Part shown: positions 1 through 6,581 of the stretch, piece by piece
Layout of the letters: each line of letters starts with the position of its first letter
How positions within the stretch are numbered: the first letter of the stretch is position 1
Program-made: the position numbers and the translations under genes
Notes under the pieces: generated by a model
What the model was told of the DNA's origin: nothing
What the model saw: the letters and a program-made list of their open reading frames with translations, nothing else
The model's database searches: none
Assembly: GCA_945910925.1 (NCBI GenBank)
Contig: CAMDZX010000086.1
Coordinates: forward strand, 1 to 8,193
Origin: an uncultured bacterium
Lineage (GTDB): Bacteria > Cyanobacteriota > Vampirovibrionia > Gastranaerophilales > Gastranaerophilaceae
DNA: 8,193 bases
Direction of reading: 5' to 3'

Positions 1-2
1 AA

Positions 3-1334
3 CTCCTGTCAAAAATAAAATATAGGGCAAAACTTCTCAAGCAGGAAAAAGGTTTAAAGCATAGTTTTGATATAACCTGTACACTTTCTATTTTTGTGCC
101 TAAACCGTTTACTCCGTTCCAATGGGCGCCTCAAATGAACTTGGACGAAGTAACAGCTCATATAAAATACTTGAAAGAAAAAACAGACCGTATAAAAGGT
201 GTAAAAATAAACTATCACGAAAAATTTGTATCTCAAATAGAGGCAGTATTAACTAGAGGCGATACAAGTTTATGCTGTTATATTGAGGCTCTTTATAAAA
301 AAGGATGTTATTTGGATGCTTGGGGTGAGTATTTTAATAAGAAAATTTGGCAGGAAACCGCATTGGAATGCGGAATAGATTTGGAGAAACTTGCCGAAAA
401 GTCTTATGAACTTACAGAACCATTACCTTGGGATTTTATCAATACGGGTGTTGATAAATCCTGGTTAATAAATGAATACAAACTTGCCTTTGAACAAGCA
501 AAGGAGTTTGTTATTCAACCAACCTGTGAACAAAAATGTGTTAATTGTGGAGTATGTTCTAATCTTAAAACTCGTAAAATTCTTGCAAAGCCATATAACA
601 TTTCAGATGAGGCAAGAAATATAAAACCAACCACTCCCGTAAATCCTGCATACGATACATCTCATCTGAGCGAAGTCGTTACAAAATGTCGAATTAAAGT
701 TACAAAATCGGGAATATTAAAATATTTTTCTCATCTTGATTGGCAAAATACATTTTTGAAAGCTCTATCAAGAACAGGTTTAAAAATTGCTTATTCACAC
801 GGATTTAATCCTACAATGAAGGTTTCAATGGGGGTTGCACTTCCGTTATTTATTGAGAGTAAGTGTGAGTTTGTAGATATTGATTTACTTGAAGATACGG
901 ATATTCAAGTGATTAAAGATAGGTTAAATTCTGTTTTACCTGAGGATGCCAAAATTATATCCATTCAAAAACTTTATCCGCCTTATAAATCCATTGATAC
1001 TACCGTATATTGGGCGGAATATAAAGTTACTTCCGTTGATAAAGAACTTTACAAAATTGAAAATTTAAAGTATAATTTGGACAGAGTTTTTTCTTCTGAA
1101 GAAGTGTTAATTTCAAAGAAAAACAAAAAAGGTTTACAAAAAACAATAAACATCAAGCCGTCTGTTTATTCATATAAATTTGAGGATGAGAGTTTATTTA
1201 TAGTGTTGAAAACCGGTCAAAATTGCGATATTCCGGCTGTCAGAGTGGATGATTTTATGAAATTGATTGGTGAACCGTACAATTTTGAGATTGTGCGTAC
1301 TCGCTTTTTTGACAAAGAGTTACAAGAATTGTAG
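3..1334 (+). CDS. B12-binding-type radical SAM protein fused to DUF2344 (TIGR03960/TIGR03936-like), 5' partial
   Basis: The frame is open from base 3, so the gene begins upstream of the window. The GTG at 96 is an internal Val codon of the family motif FVPKPFTPFQWAPQ, not a start. About 443 codons are visible. They hold the end of the radical SAM part: the VPKP..PFQW motif, a region with LPWDFINTGV, and a Cys cluster C-x3-C-x2-C-x2-C (CEQKCVNCGVC, codons 144-154 counted from base 96). From about codon 197 a DUF2344 domain follows, with RIKVTKSGILKYFSHLDWQ, AYSHGFNPTMKVSMGVALPL and a CEFVDIDL motif. The core CxxxCxxC that binds the 4Fe-4S cluster should lie upstream, out of view. In many bacteria the two parts are separate adjacent genes; here they are one protein. 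The family often neighbours RNase G genes, as here, but its reaction is not established. The family call is secure; the function is unknown. Confidence 0.9.
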   Translation, partial: LLSKIKYRAKLLKQEKGLKHSFDITCTLSIFVPKPFTPFQWAPQMNLDEVTAHIKYLKEKTDRIKGVKINYHEKFVSQIEAVLTRGDTSLCCYIEALYKKGCYLDAWGEYFNKKIWQETALECGIDLEKLAEKSYELTEPLPWDFINTGVDKSWLINEYKLAFEQAKEFVIQPTCEQKCVNCGVCSNLKTRKILAKPYNISDEARNIKPTTPVNPAYDTSHLSEVVTKCRIKVTKSGILKYFSHLDWQNTFLKALSRTGLKIAYSHGFNPTMKVSMGVALPLFIESKCEFVDIDLLEDTDIQVIKDRLNSVLPEDAKIISIQKLYPPYKSIDTTVYWAEYKVTSVDKELYKIENLKYNLDRVFSSEEVLISKKNKKGLQKTINIKPSVYSYKFEDESLFIVLKTGQNCDIPAVRVDDFMKLIGEPYNFEIVRTRFFDKELQEL

Positions 1335-1354
1335 TTTTATAAAGGATTTAATCA

Positions 1355-3166
1355 ATGAAAAACGAAATTACGAGTCAGAAAATTGTTATCGCTGAACGTG
1401 ATAACATTGCTGCCCTTATTGAGAATGGCAAAGTTTCAGAATTTTACATTAATCGCGGAGAAATATTATTGGGTGATGTTTACCTTGCTCAAGTTGAGAA
1501 TATTCTTCCAAGTATAGATGCAGCATTTGTTAATGTTGGTTCTGATAAGATGGGATTTCTCCATGCACAGGATGTTATGAAAAAAGGCGCACTTCAAGAT
1601 AAGCTAGCACCTAAGCAAAAACTTGTGGTCCAAGTTGTCAAAGAACCTACCGGACATAAAGGTCCGAGAGTTACAACCGAAATAAGCCTTCCGGGCAGAT
1701 TTCTTGTGCTTATGCCAAATGAAGCAGGTATTAATGTTAGCCGTAAAATATCTTCGGTCAAAGAACGTGCAAGACTTAAATCTATTGTTAGTCTTTTAAA
1801 ACCTGTCGGAGTTGGAGTTATTGTAAGAACCGAAGCTGAAGGTCAGTCAGAAGCTGATATTCAAGAAGATTTAGAAATCCTTTTAGAAAAGTGGAACGGG
1901 ATTGTTACTTCGGCAGAAACCGTAACTGCTCCTGCTCTCTTGTATCGTGACCAAGACTTACTTTATCGTGTTATAAGAGAAGCTTGTACTGAAAATACTG
2001 AGGAGATTGTTGTAGATACTGCTTTTGCAATGAATCGCCTGCAAACTCTTTTACAAACATGGCATATGAACAAGGATATCAAGGTTACGTTATACAAAGG
2101 AACCGAACCGCTTCTTGTAGCTATGGATATACATAAAGAGATTAAAGCGGCACTACAAACAAAAGTTAATATGCCATCAGGCGGGTACTTGTTTATACAA
2201 ACAACAGAAGCTCTTACCGTCATTGATGTAAACAGCGGTAAGTTTGTAAGCTCTGCAACGCAAGATGAAACAATATTAAAAACTAATATTGAAGCCGTTC
2301 ACGAAATCGCAAGACAATTAAGATTAAGAAATATCGGCGGTATGGTTATTGTCGACTTTATCGATATGACATCACGTGTTGACAAACTTGCAATGATGGA
2401 AGAATTGGAGCTTGCTCTCGAACCTGATAAGGCAAAACCGCAAGTAGGTCAGTTATCGGATTTAGGACTGGTTGAGCTCACTCGTCACAGACAGGGTCAG
2501 GCTTTGGCTGAAATATTTGCTAAGAAATGCCCTCATTGTCAAGGAAACGGGTATATAATGGAGGATATTAAATACGCATCGGCAACCGCCGATGGAGAAT
2601 ATCGTGCCAAAGCTGCAAAAATGAAACTTCCTTTAAGCGGGTTCAAAAAAGCAGGTGCCAACAGTTCCGGTAACGGAAAATATAATAACAGAAATAAATC
2701 TGATAATGCTAAACCGCAAGTTGAAGAAACTGAGGTTTTAGTTGATACGACTGAGGTAATGGTAGAGGTTTCAAATCCTTCAGTTGTTGCACAAGAAGAA
2801 GTAACGTCCGTTGCAGAAGCCAAGAAAAAGGCAAAGGGAACAAAGCGTGGCGGGAAGTTTAATAAATCAAAGGTTAAAGAAACCATTGCTAAGGAAAATG
2901 CAGAAAAAGACTTATCTTCAACAGTTGTTCCTGCTGATGCAGAGTTAGCTCCGATTGTTGCTAAGAATGCTGATGTTACACCTCAAAAGGATAAGAGTGA
3001 AGAAAAAGTTGTTGAAAAATCTGAAGAAACAGGCGATAATGTTTCTGAAGCAAGCTCGGAAGATACTCCTAAAAAAACACGCAGACCAAATAGGGGTAAA
3101 GGCAGAGCGAAAAAAACAACTCGAACTTCAAAAACTAAGAAAACCGAATCTGAAAATGAAGAATAG
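1355..3166 (+). CDS. rne: Ribonuclease E/G family endoribonuclease
   Basis: This 603-residue endoribonuclease cuts single-stranded, AU-rich RNA in mRNA turnover and rRNA/tRNA processing. An S1-type RNA-binding region covers about residues 35-110 (GEILLGDVYLAQVENILPSI, AAFVNVGSDKMGFLH). RNase H-like and 5'-sensor regions follow. The catalytic Asp pair is D291 (in TVIDVNSGKF) and D334 (in VDFIDM), spaced 43 residues like D303/D346 of E. coli RNase E. The zinc-link CPHC is at 392-395. Residues from about 410 to 603 are low-complexity and charged, rich in Lys, Glu, Ser and Thr, with a basic patch near 573-596 (KKTRRPNRGKGRAKK). This size and tail resemble cyanobacterial RNase E more than short RNase G, so rne is preferred but rng is possible. 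ATG 1355 has an AAAGG site at 1341-1345. Only 20 bases separate it from the upstream gene, so no long autoregulatory leader like that of E. coli rne is present. Confidence 0.95.
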   Translation: MKNEITSQKIVIAERDNIAALIENGKVSEFYINRGEILLGDVYLAQVENILPSIDAAFVNVGSDKMGFLHAQDVMKKGALQDKLAPKQKLVVQVVKEPTGHKGPRVTTEISLPGRFLVLMPNEAGINVSRKISSVKERARLKSIVSLLKPVGVGVIVRTEAEGQSEADIQEDLEILLEKWNGIVTSAETVTAPALLYRDQDLLYRVIREACTENTEEIVVDTAFAMNRLQTLLQTWHMNKDIKVTLYKGTEPLLVAMDIHKEIKAALQTKVNMPSGGYLFIQTTEALTVIDVNSGKFVSSATQDETILKTNIEAVHEIARQLRLRNIGGMVIVDFIDMTSRVDKLAMMEELELALEPDKAKPQVGQLSDLGLVELTRHRQGQALAEIFAKKCPHCQGNGYIMEDIKYASATADGEYRAKAAKMKLPLSGFKKAGANSSGNGKYNNRNKSDNAKPQVEETEVLVDTTEVMVEVSNPSVVAQEEVTSVAEAKKKAKGTKRGGKFNKSKVKETIAKENAEKDLSSTVVPADAELAPIVAKNADVTPQKDKSEEKVVEKSEETGDNVSEASSEDTPKKTRRPNRGKGRAKKTTRTSKTKKTESENEE

Positions 3167-3491
3167 TTTAAAGAAATATTTAATTAGTATTGCAATAGTA
3201 ACGGCGTTATTTACACCGCTACTATTGCCTGCTTATGCAAAATCAGAACTTAATCCGACTGTAGCAGCTGCAACCAAGCAGCCTGAAAGTAAAAAAGAAA
3301 TTGCTTTCAGATTTATTATGGCAATGGTTGGTGTTGCAACATCATCAGTGCTTATTTATGTTGGTTTAACGGTATATAATAAATTGTTTAAAAATCCGTC
3401 TGCATCGGTAGTGGGCTTGAATAGTCTAAGAACCCCCGAAAACTTTAAAGAAGCAATAAATGTTTTTATTAGCAAAACTGATTGGGACTAG
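3156..3491 (+). CDS. Small exported/membrane protein, unknown function
   Basis: A 111-residue protein that I do not recognise. ATG 3156 is chosen because it is followed at once by a classic signal sequence: Lys-rich start (MKNSLKKY), hydrophobic core at about 9-24, and an AYA cleavage-like site at 26-28. A second hydrophobic span at about 53-75 (FRFIMAMVGVATSSVLIYVG) would anchor it in the inner membrane. The last 35 residues are polar (LRTPENFKEAINVF, ending TDWD). The frame is open further upstream to 2955, but that part lies inside the RNase gene and is a shadow. The start overlaps the RNase E/G stop by 11 bases and there is no good Shine-Dalgarno site, so translation is probably coupled to the RNase gene. 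Context suggests membrane or envelope work co-expressed with RNA processing genes; nothing in the sequence shows a function. Confidence 0.75.
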   Translation: MKNSLKKYLISIAIVTALFTPLLLPAYAKSELNPTVAAATKQPESKKEIAFRFIMAMVGVATSSVLIYVGLTVYNKLFKNPSASVVGLNSLRTPENFKEAINVFISKTDWD

Positions 3492-3519
3492 CTAACAATT
3501 GTTCATTATCAACCTTTTC

Positions 3520-3532
3520 CCATTGACAATGG
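3520..3532. repeat. Inverted repeat over the rpsL -35 box (possible operator)
   Basis: CCATTG-A-CAATGG is a perfect 6-base inverted repeat with a single central base, and the TTGACA box lies inside it. A 10-base palindrome AACAATTGTT sits about 16 bases upstream (3494-3503) and shares the CAAT/ATTG core. The pair could be sites for a dimeric regulator; no regulator can be named from sequence. Confidence 0.4.
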
Positions 3533-3552
3533 ACTTTGCTTGTAGTTATATT
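3523..3552 (+). promoter_or_regulatory. Sigma70-type promoter of rpsL-rpsG
   Basis: A perfect -35 box TTGACA (3523-3528) is separated by 18 bases from a TATATT -10 box (3547-3552). This predicts transcription from about base 3559 and a leader of about 75 bases before rpsL. The leader contains a small imperfect palindrome CGAAATTTTCG (3566-3576). It is the best promoter match in the window, as expected for a ribosomal protein operon. Confidence 0.75.
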
Positions 3553-3633
3553 GTATTATCTTAGTCGAAATTTTCGTGCTGGATTTGACGGCTCAAGATA
3601 GTTATGGTTAAAAAAGAAAAAAGGAGATAGGTA

Positions 3634-4011
3634 ATGCCTACAATGAATCAGCTTGTACGTCAAGAACGTAAAAAGCTTAAAGACAAAACAAAATCTCCGG
3701 CTTTGATGAATTGTCCTCAAAGACGTGGAGTATGTACAAGGGTTTATACTACAACCCCTAAAAAACCAAACTCAGCACTTAGAAAAGTTGCCAGAGTAAG
3801 GCTTACAAATGGATTTGAAGTTACTTCATATATCCCTGGTATTGGTCACAATCTGCAAGAACACAGTGTTGTACTTATCAGAGGTGGAAGGGTAAAAGAC
3901 CTTCCTGGTGTCAGATATCACATCGTACGTGGTACTTTAGATACAGCAGGTGTTGCTAACAGAGCACAAAGCCGTTCTAAGTATGGGGCTAAAAAGGGAG
4001 GTAACAAATAA
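3634..4011 (+). CDS. rpsL: 30S ribosomal protein S12
   Basis: A full-length S12 of 125 residues, a core protein of the 30S decoding centre. The conserved loop TTTPKKPNSALRKVARVRL and the segment GGRVKDLPGVRYHIVRG are intact. K43 and K88, where streptomycin-resistance substitutions fall in other bacteria, are both Lys, so the allele looks streptomycin-sensitive. D89, the residue methylthiolated by RimO where that enzyme exists, is also present. A good AAGGAG site (3621-3626) lies 7 bases before ATG 3634. It is the first gene of its operon, and its TAA overlaps the rpsG start. Confidence 0.99.
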   Translation: MPTMNQLVRQERKKLKDKTKSPALMNCPQRRGVCTRVYTTTPKKPNSALRKVARVRLTNGFEVTSYIPGIGHNLQEHSVVLIRGGRVKDLPGVRYHIVRGTLDTAGVANRAQSRSKYGAKKGGNK

Positions 4012-4481
4012 TGTCAAGACGTTCTAAACCGGAAAGAAGAATCCCGGCTGCGGATCCGATTTACAATAATGTAGATATTTCAAAATTTATTAACAGAATT
4101 ATGCGTCGTGGTAAAAAATCATTAGCAGAAAAAATCTTCTACGCAACAATGAAACGTATTGAAGAAAGAGTTAATGATAATCCAATCGAAGTTTTCCAAA
4201 AAGCATTACAAAATGCAACTCCGCTTTTGGAAGTTAAAGCTCGTCGTATAGGTGGTTCAACTTATCAAGTACCGATTGAAGTTAAAGCTGACAGAGGTTT
4301 CGCTCTTGCTTCATCTTGGCTTATTGCTGCTGCTAAAAATAGAGGTGGCAAGTCATTCATTGACAAGTTAACTAATGAATTATTGGATGCATCAAACGGT
4401 GCAGGCGCAGCTTGTAAAAAACGTGAAGATACGCACAAAATGGCAGAAGCAAACAAAGCATTTGCACATTATAGATACTAA
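4011..4481 (+). CDS. rpsG: 30S ribosomal protein S7
   Basis: S7 is the primary 16S rRNA-binding protein that nucleates assembly of the 30S head and lies near the E site. The 156 residues match the usual length. Family signatures are present: MSRRSKPERR at the N-terminus, EVKARRIGGSTYQVPIEV in the middle, and KREDTHKMAEANKAFAHYRY at the end. The start overlaps the rpsL stop as TAATG, with a GGGAGG site (3996-4001) inside the end of rpsL. There is therefore no rpsL-rpsG spacer to hold the S7 translational operator known from E. coli. fusA and tuf, which usually follow, are missing; a terminator comes directly after. Confidence 0.99.
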   Translation: MSRRSKPERRIPAADPIYNNVDISKFINRIMRRGKKSLAEKIFYATMKRIEERVNDNPIEVFQKALQNATPLLEVKARRIGGSTYQVPIEVKADRGFALASSWLIAAAKNRGGKSFIDKLTNELLDASNGAGAACKKREDTHKMAEANKAFAHYRY

Positions 4482-4495
4482 TTCAAGTTTTTGAT

Positions 4496-4531
4496 AAAAA
4501 GGCTCTTGTATTTATTACAAGAGCCTTTTTT
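4496..4531. terminator. Bidirectional intrinsic terminator between rpsG and the flagellar operon
   Basis: A perfect 10-base stem GGCTCTTGTA (4501-4510) / TACAAGAGCC (4516-4525) has a TTTAT loop. It is flanked by five A on the left and six T on the right, which gives a U-tract on either strand and can lengthen the stem by five A-T pairs. It lies between two converging operons. The T-run on the right overlaps the stop codon (4530-4532) of the minus-strand gene. Confidence 0.92.
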
Positions 4532-4913
4532 ATCCTCTATACGTATCTTCTATATCGATAATACTACCTTGCTCTCGCTGTGAGGTATCTTGCGTATATG
4601 CATTAGAGAGTTTATCTTTTACTTTTATGCGATTAAGTTCTTTTTGTACATTTCCAATATTTTTTCTGAGTAAATTTATATTTTCTTTTTCTTTTAATTT
4701 AATTTCTGTTTCAATTTTATTTATTTCTGCTTGTTCTTCTTCATTAAATACAGTACATTTTTTTGTTAGTCGTATCTGTACAACTAATTTATCATGATAT
4801 TGCATTTTTGACATAATATCATCATAGAGTTCTTTGTCAATCATGTCCTTAATTTCATCAGCCATATTTGATAGTTGATTGTAAAATAGTAAAATCTGGC
4901 TAAATTGGCTCAT
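4530..4913 (-). CDS. FliT-like flagellar export chaperone (tentative)
   Basis: A 127-residue protein predicted to be almost wholly alpha-helical. It has an amphipathic N-terminal helix (FSQILLFYNQLSNMADEIKDMI), a stretch like the FliT pattern of a helix followed by polar charged turns (MQYHDKLVVQIRL), and a long Lys/Glu coiled-coil region at about 58-100 (EEEQAEINKIETEIKLKEKE). The helix closes with KVKDKLSNAYTQ, like the C-terminus of FliT proteins. Similarity is of pattern rather than strong identity. Its place six bases after fliS, in the canonical fliS-fliT order, is the main support. FliT proteins bind the filament cap protein FliD and regulators. A GGAG site (4925-4928, minus) lies 11 bases before the ATG. 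It could instead be an unrelated coiled-coil protein. Confidence 0.55.
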   Translation of the reverse strand: MSQFSQILLFYNQLSNMADEIKDMIDKELYDDIMSKMQYHDKLVVQIRLTKKCTVFNEEEQAEINKIETEIKLKEKENINLLRKNIGNVQKELNRIKVKDKLSNAYTQDTSQREQGSIIDIEDTYRG

Positions 4914-4919
4914 ATAAAC

Positions 4920-5354
4920 CTATTCTCCAATATTAGTTTCTGAATCTTCAATAAGTGATTCTGACTTTTCTTTTGCTGCAATATCAATAGCACCCAAAAA
5001 GGCTTCTCTAAGGGTTTTGAGTTCCTTAATTACTTCTTCTAAAAGCTCTGTATCACGTCTTCTGTTTACTCTATACAACATTTTTACCAATTTATCATAG
5101 AATACAAATAAGTGCCTGCCAACATCAATGCCATTTTCAAGGTCAATAGTTTTCATAAATTCTCGCAATATTTTCTGACAACCTATAATATTATTACAAA
5201 TTTCTGCAGGGTTATTATCTGCAATGGCTTTTCTTGCCTTGAACAGAAACTGTATAGCCGCATCATATAGCATTATCATGAGTTTTTCAGGTGTAGCTGT
5301 AAGAACTTCATTATTTTTATACTGAGCTAAGTTTTTTGCGTATGGATTTAACAT
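4920..5354 (-). CDS. fliS: Flagellar secretion chaperone FliS
   Basis: FliS binds the C-terminus of flagellin in the cytoplasm, prevents premature polymerisation and escorts it to the flagellar export gate. The 144 residues fit the family (usually 120-140). The N-terminal signature NPYAKNLAQYKNNEVLTATP, then EKLMIMLYDAAIQFL, is typical of FliS (YxxxxVxTASPExLIxMLYDGAI). The four-helix body follows, and the last 20 residues form an acidic tail (ESLIEDSETNIGE). It overlaps the upstream flaG-like gene as TAATG on the minus strand and is followed by the fliT-like gene, so the three are almost certainly one transcript. No flagellin or fliD is in view. Confidence 0.93.
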   Translation of the reverse strand: MLNPYAKNLAQYKNNEVLTATPEKLMIMLYDAAIQFLFKARKAIADNNPAEICNNIIGCQKILREFMKTIDLENGIDVGRHLFVFYDKLVKMLYRVNRRRDTELLEEVIKELKTLREAFLGAIDIAAKEKSESLIEDSETNIGE

Positions 5355-5809
5355 TATACCGACCTATTTACTAATATTCCTGATGCCATATTTAACTTTA
5401 ACATTAATTGATTAATTTCCTGAGCGCTAATTTTTTCAACCAGACGCTCTGAATCTTTATCATATAATTCGAAAATTTCACCATCTTTTGATATTTTAAC
5501 ATAAAAACTATGATTTTCCATATCTTCGGGAGATATAGAAATTTTTTCTTCTTTTACATCTCCGTTTTCGTCAGTTGTTTCATAAACAGAAGCTTCATCA
5601 TCATTCTTGTCGTCATCATCACGTTTAGATAACTCTCTACCTGAACTATTGTGCCCGTCCTCTTTTACCTTCATTTGAGTTGATAATTTGTCAACTTGTT
5701 TATTTTTATCTTCTTTTTGAACATGTTCTTCAGTTTGTACAGCGTAGTCCCTGGAGGTAGCTTCCCGTAACATACCTGTATTTGACATTGATAAGCCGTC
5801 CATGCCCAT
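5354..5809 (-). CDS. flaG: FlaG-like flagellar protein
   Basis: FlaG proteins are small factors linked to filament length or assembly and usually lie beside fliD and fliS. Here only the C-terminal third (about residues 99-149) resembles the family: FYVKISKDGEIFELYDKDSE and then LVEKISAQEINQLMLKLNMA. This follows the FlaG pattern of two beta strands, a D..T/S.E turn, I..I..(Q/E)E, a short helix and a G-hydrophobic end. The usual IRQIP is replaced by VEKIS. The first 98 residues are highly charged and probably disordered, with an Asp-rich run near 64-71. The 151-residue length is somewhat long for the family. ATG 5807-5809 is preferred over the in-frame ATG two codons later because a GAGGG site (5817-5821, minus) lies 7 bases before it. 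It is the first gene of the flagellar operon. Confidence 0.68.
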   Translation of the reverse strand: MGMDGLSMSNTGMLREATSRDYAVQTEEHVQKEDKNKQVDKLSTQMKVKEDGHNSSGRELSKRDDDDKNDDEASVYETTDENGDVKEEKISISPEDMENHSFYVKISKDGEIFELYDKDSERLVEKISAQEINQLMLKLNMASGILVNRSV

Positions 5810-5834
5810 ATATATACCCTCACATTTTGTTTAT

Positions 5835-5849
5835 ATTATATGATATAAT
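5835..5849. promoter_or_regulatory. Palindromic divergent -10 boxes between flaG operon and the 209-residue gene
   Basis: ATTATA-TGA-TATAAT is a perfect 6-base inverted repeat with a 3-base centre. Read on the plus strand, TATAAT (5844-5849) is preceded by TGA, giving an extended -10 (TGnTATAAT) for the gene at 5886. Read on the minus strand the other arm is also TATAAT, placed to serve the flaG-like gene. Neither side has a convincing -35 box, and no sigma28-type motif is seen. Confidence 0.55.
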
Positions 5850-5885
5850 CTTATTAAAGGAAACCATTCAAAGAAAGGATAAATC

Positions 5886-6515
5886 ATGAAACGAAATATA
5901 TTTTTATTGTTTATTCAAGAATTAACATCACTTCCTCTATGGGTAAAACAAGTTATTCTGGTTTATTTAAGGAAAGATTTGGAATCATATTTGAGTGATG
6001 ATTTAATAACAATGGAAGAAGATAAAATTTTTCATATCTTTAGACCGGTTATTTCAAAAGATGGAATGGAAGAATTGGATAAGAAAAATGAAGAATATTC
6101 TGAGGATAAATATAGTTTTTTATACGATTGCGCAAATAACCTTTCGATACTTGAAATGTCTATTGAAAGAAAATATTCAATGGAGGATATATCTAAATTG
6201 TTTATGTTTGCATACAATAAAAAATACATAAAGCAATCAATACCTGTTCAGGTCCTTGCAATAGCAATGTTTATTTCAGGAGAATGTATGACAGGGGAGT
6301 ATTTTCAAAAAATAGGTAAATTAACTTCAGAACAAACTGATATCATATTAAAACAACAGGAAGAACAAAAAAAACATGGTACCCATACAAAGTTTGCAGA
6401 ATTAATGGTCGAAAACGGTTTTGTGGAAAATAAAGATATAAAAAGTCTTATAAAATTAAAAGAAGAAGCACAAAGAAAAGCTGTTTTAGACTTTTTATAT
6501 CCTAAAAAATCCTAG
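5886..6515 (+). CDS. Unrecognised protein with GspE-N/MshEN-like C-terminal segment
   Basis: A 209-residue protein that I cannot assign. The N-terminus (MKRNIFLLFIQELTSLPLWV) is hydrophobic with Leu and Trp, perhaps an amphipathic or peripheral membrane segment rather than a cleaved signal. The middle (about 40-110) is acidic and helical. Residues about 142-195 (KIGKLTSEQTDIILKQQEEQ and then AELMVENGFVENKDIKSLI) follow the pattern GxLT.EQ...L..Q.......GE.LV..G.V...D....L, as in the N-terminal domains of type II/IV ATPases (GspE-N/MshEN), some of which bind c-di-GMP. This is a loose pattern match. An AAAGGA site (5874-5879) precedes ATG 5886 by 6 bases. A run of eight A (6367-6374) sits in the gene. 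It diverges from the flagellar operon, hinting at a motility or surface-related role. Confidence 0.65.
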   Translation: MKRNIFLLFIQELTSLPLWVKQVILVYLRKDLESYLSDDLITMEEDKIFHIFRPVISKDGMEELDKKNEEYSEDKYSFLYDCANNLSILEMSIERKYSMEDISKLFMFAYNKKYIKQSIPVQVLAIAMFISGECMTGEYFQKIGKLTSEQTDIILKQQEEQKKHGTHTKFAELMVENGFVENKDIKSLIKLKEEAQRKAVLDFLYPKKS

Positions 6516-6581
6516 CATGTCTTTTTACATTTCTTAATATTTAGCTATGATTTAATTCCTTTTTATAGTAGAATATTTCCT

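Noticed and set aside
96..98. GTG 96 as start of the radical SAM/DUF2344 gene
   Set aside because: It is the Val of the conserved FVPKP motif and the frame is open back to base 3 with family-like sequence, so the gene is cut by the window edge.
1963..2886. Open frames antisense to the RNase E/G gene (1963-2223 and 2539-2886)
   Set aside because: They mirror a well-conserved coding strand and show no ribosome binding site or domain pattern. The same applies to antisense frames at 54-236, 4265-4456, 6032-6229, 6679-6861 and 6927-7109.
2955..3155. Longer 178-residue version of the small membrane protein
   Set aside because: The added 67 residues lie within the RNase gene in another frame, are Lys/Leu-rich by composition, and would bury the signal sequence that begins at ATG 3156.
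5590..5625. DDDDK-like run in the FlaG-like protein as a processing site
   Set aside because: It is part of a generally Asp/Lys-rich disordered region; a match to the enteropeptidase site is incidental in a bacterium.
6511..6535. Terminator after the 209-residue gene (ATGT-CTTTTT-ACAT)
   Set aside because: The stem is only four bases with no GC content to speak of and no U-tract behind it.
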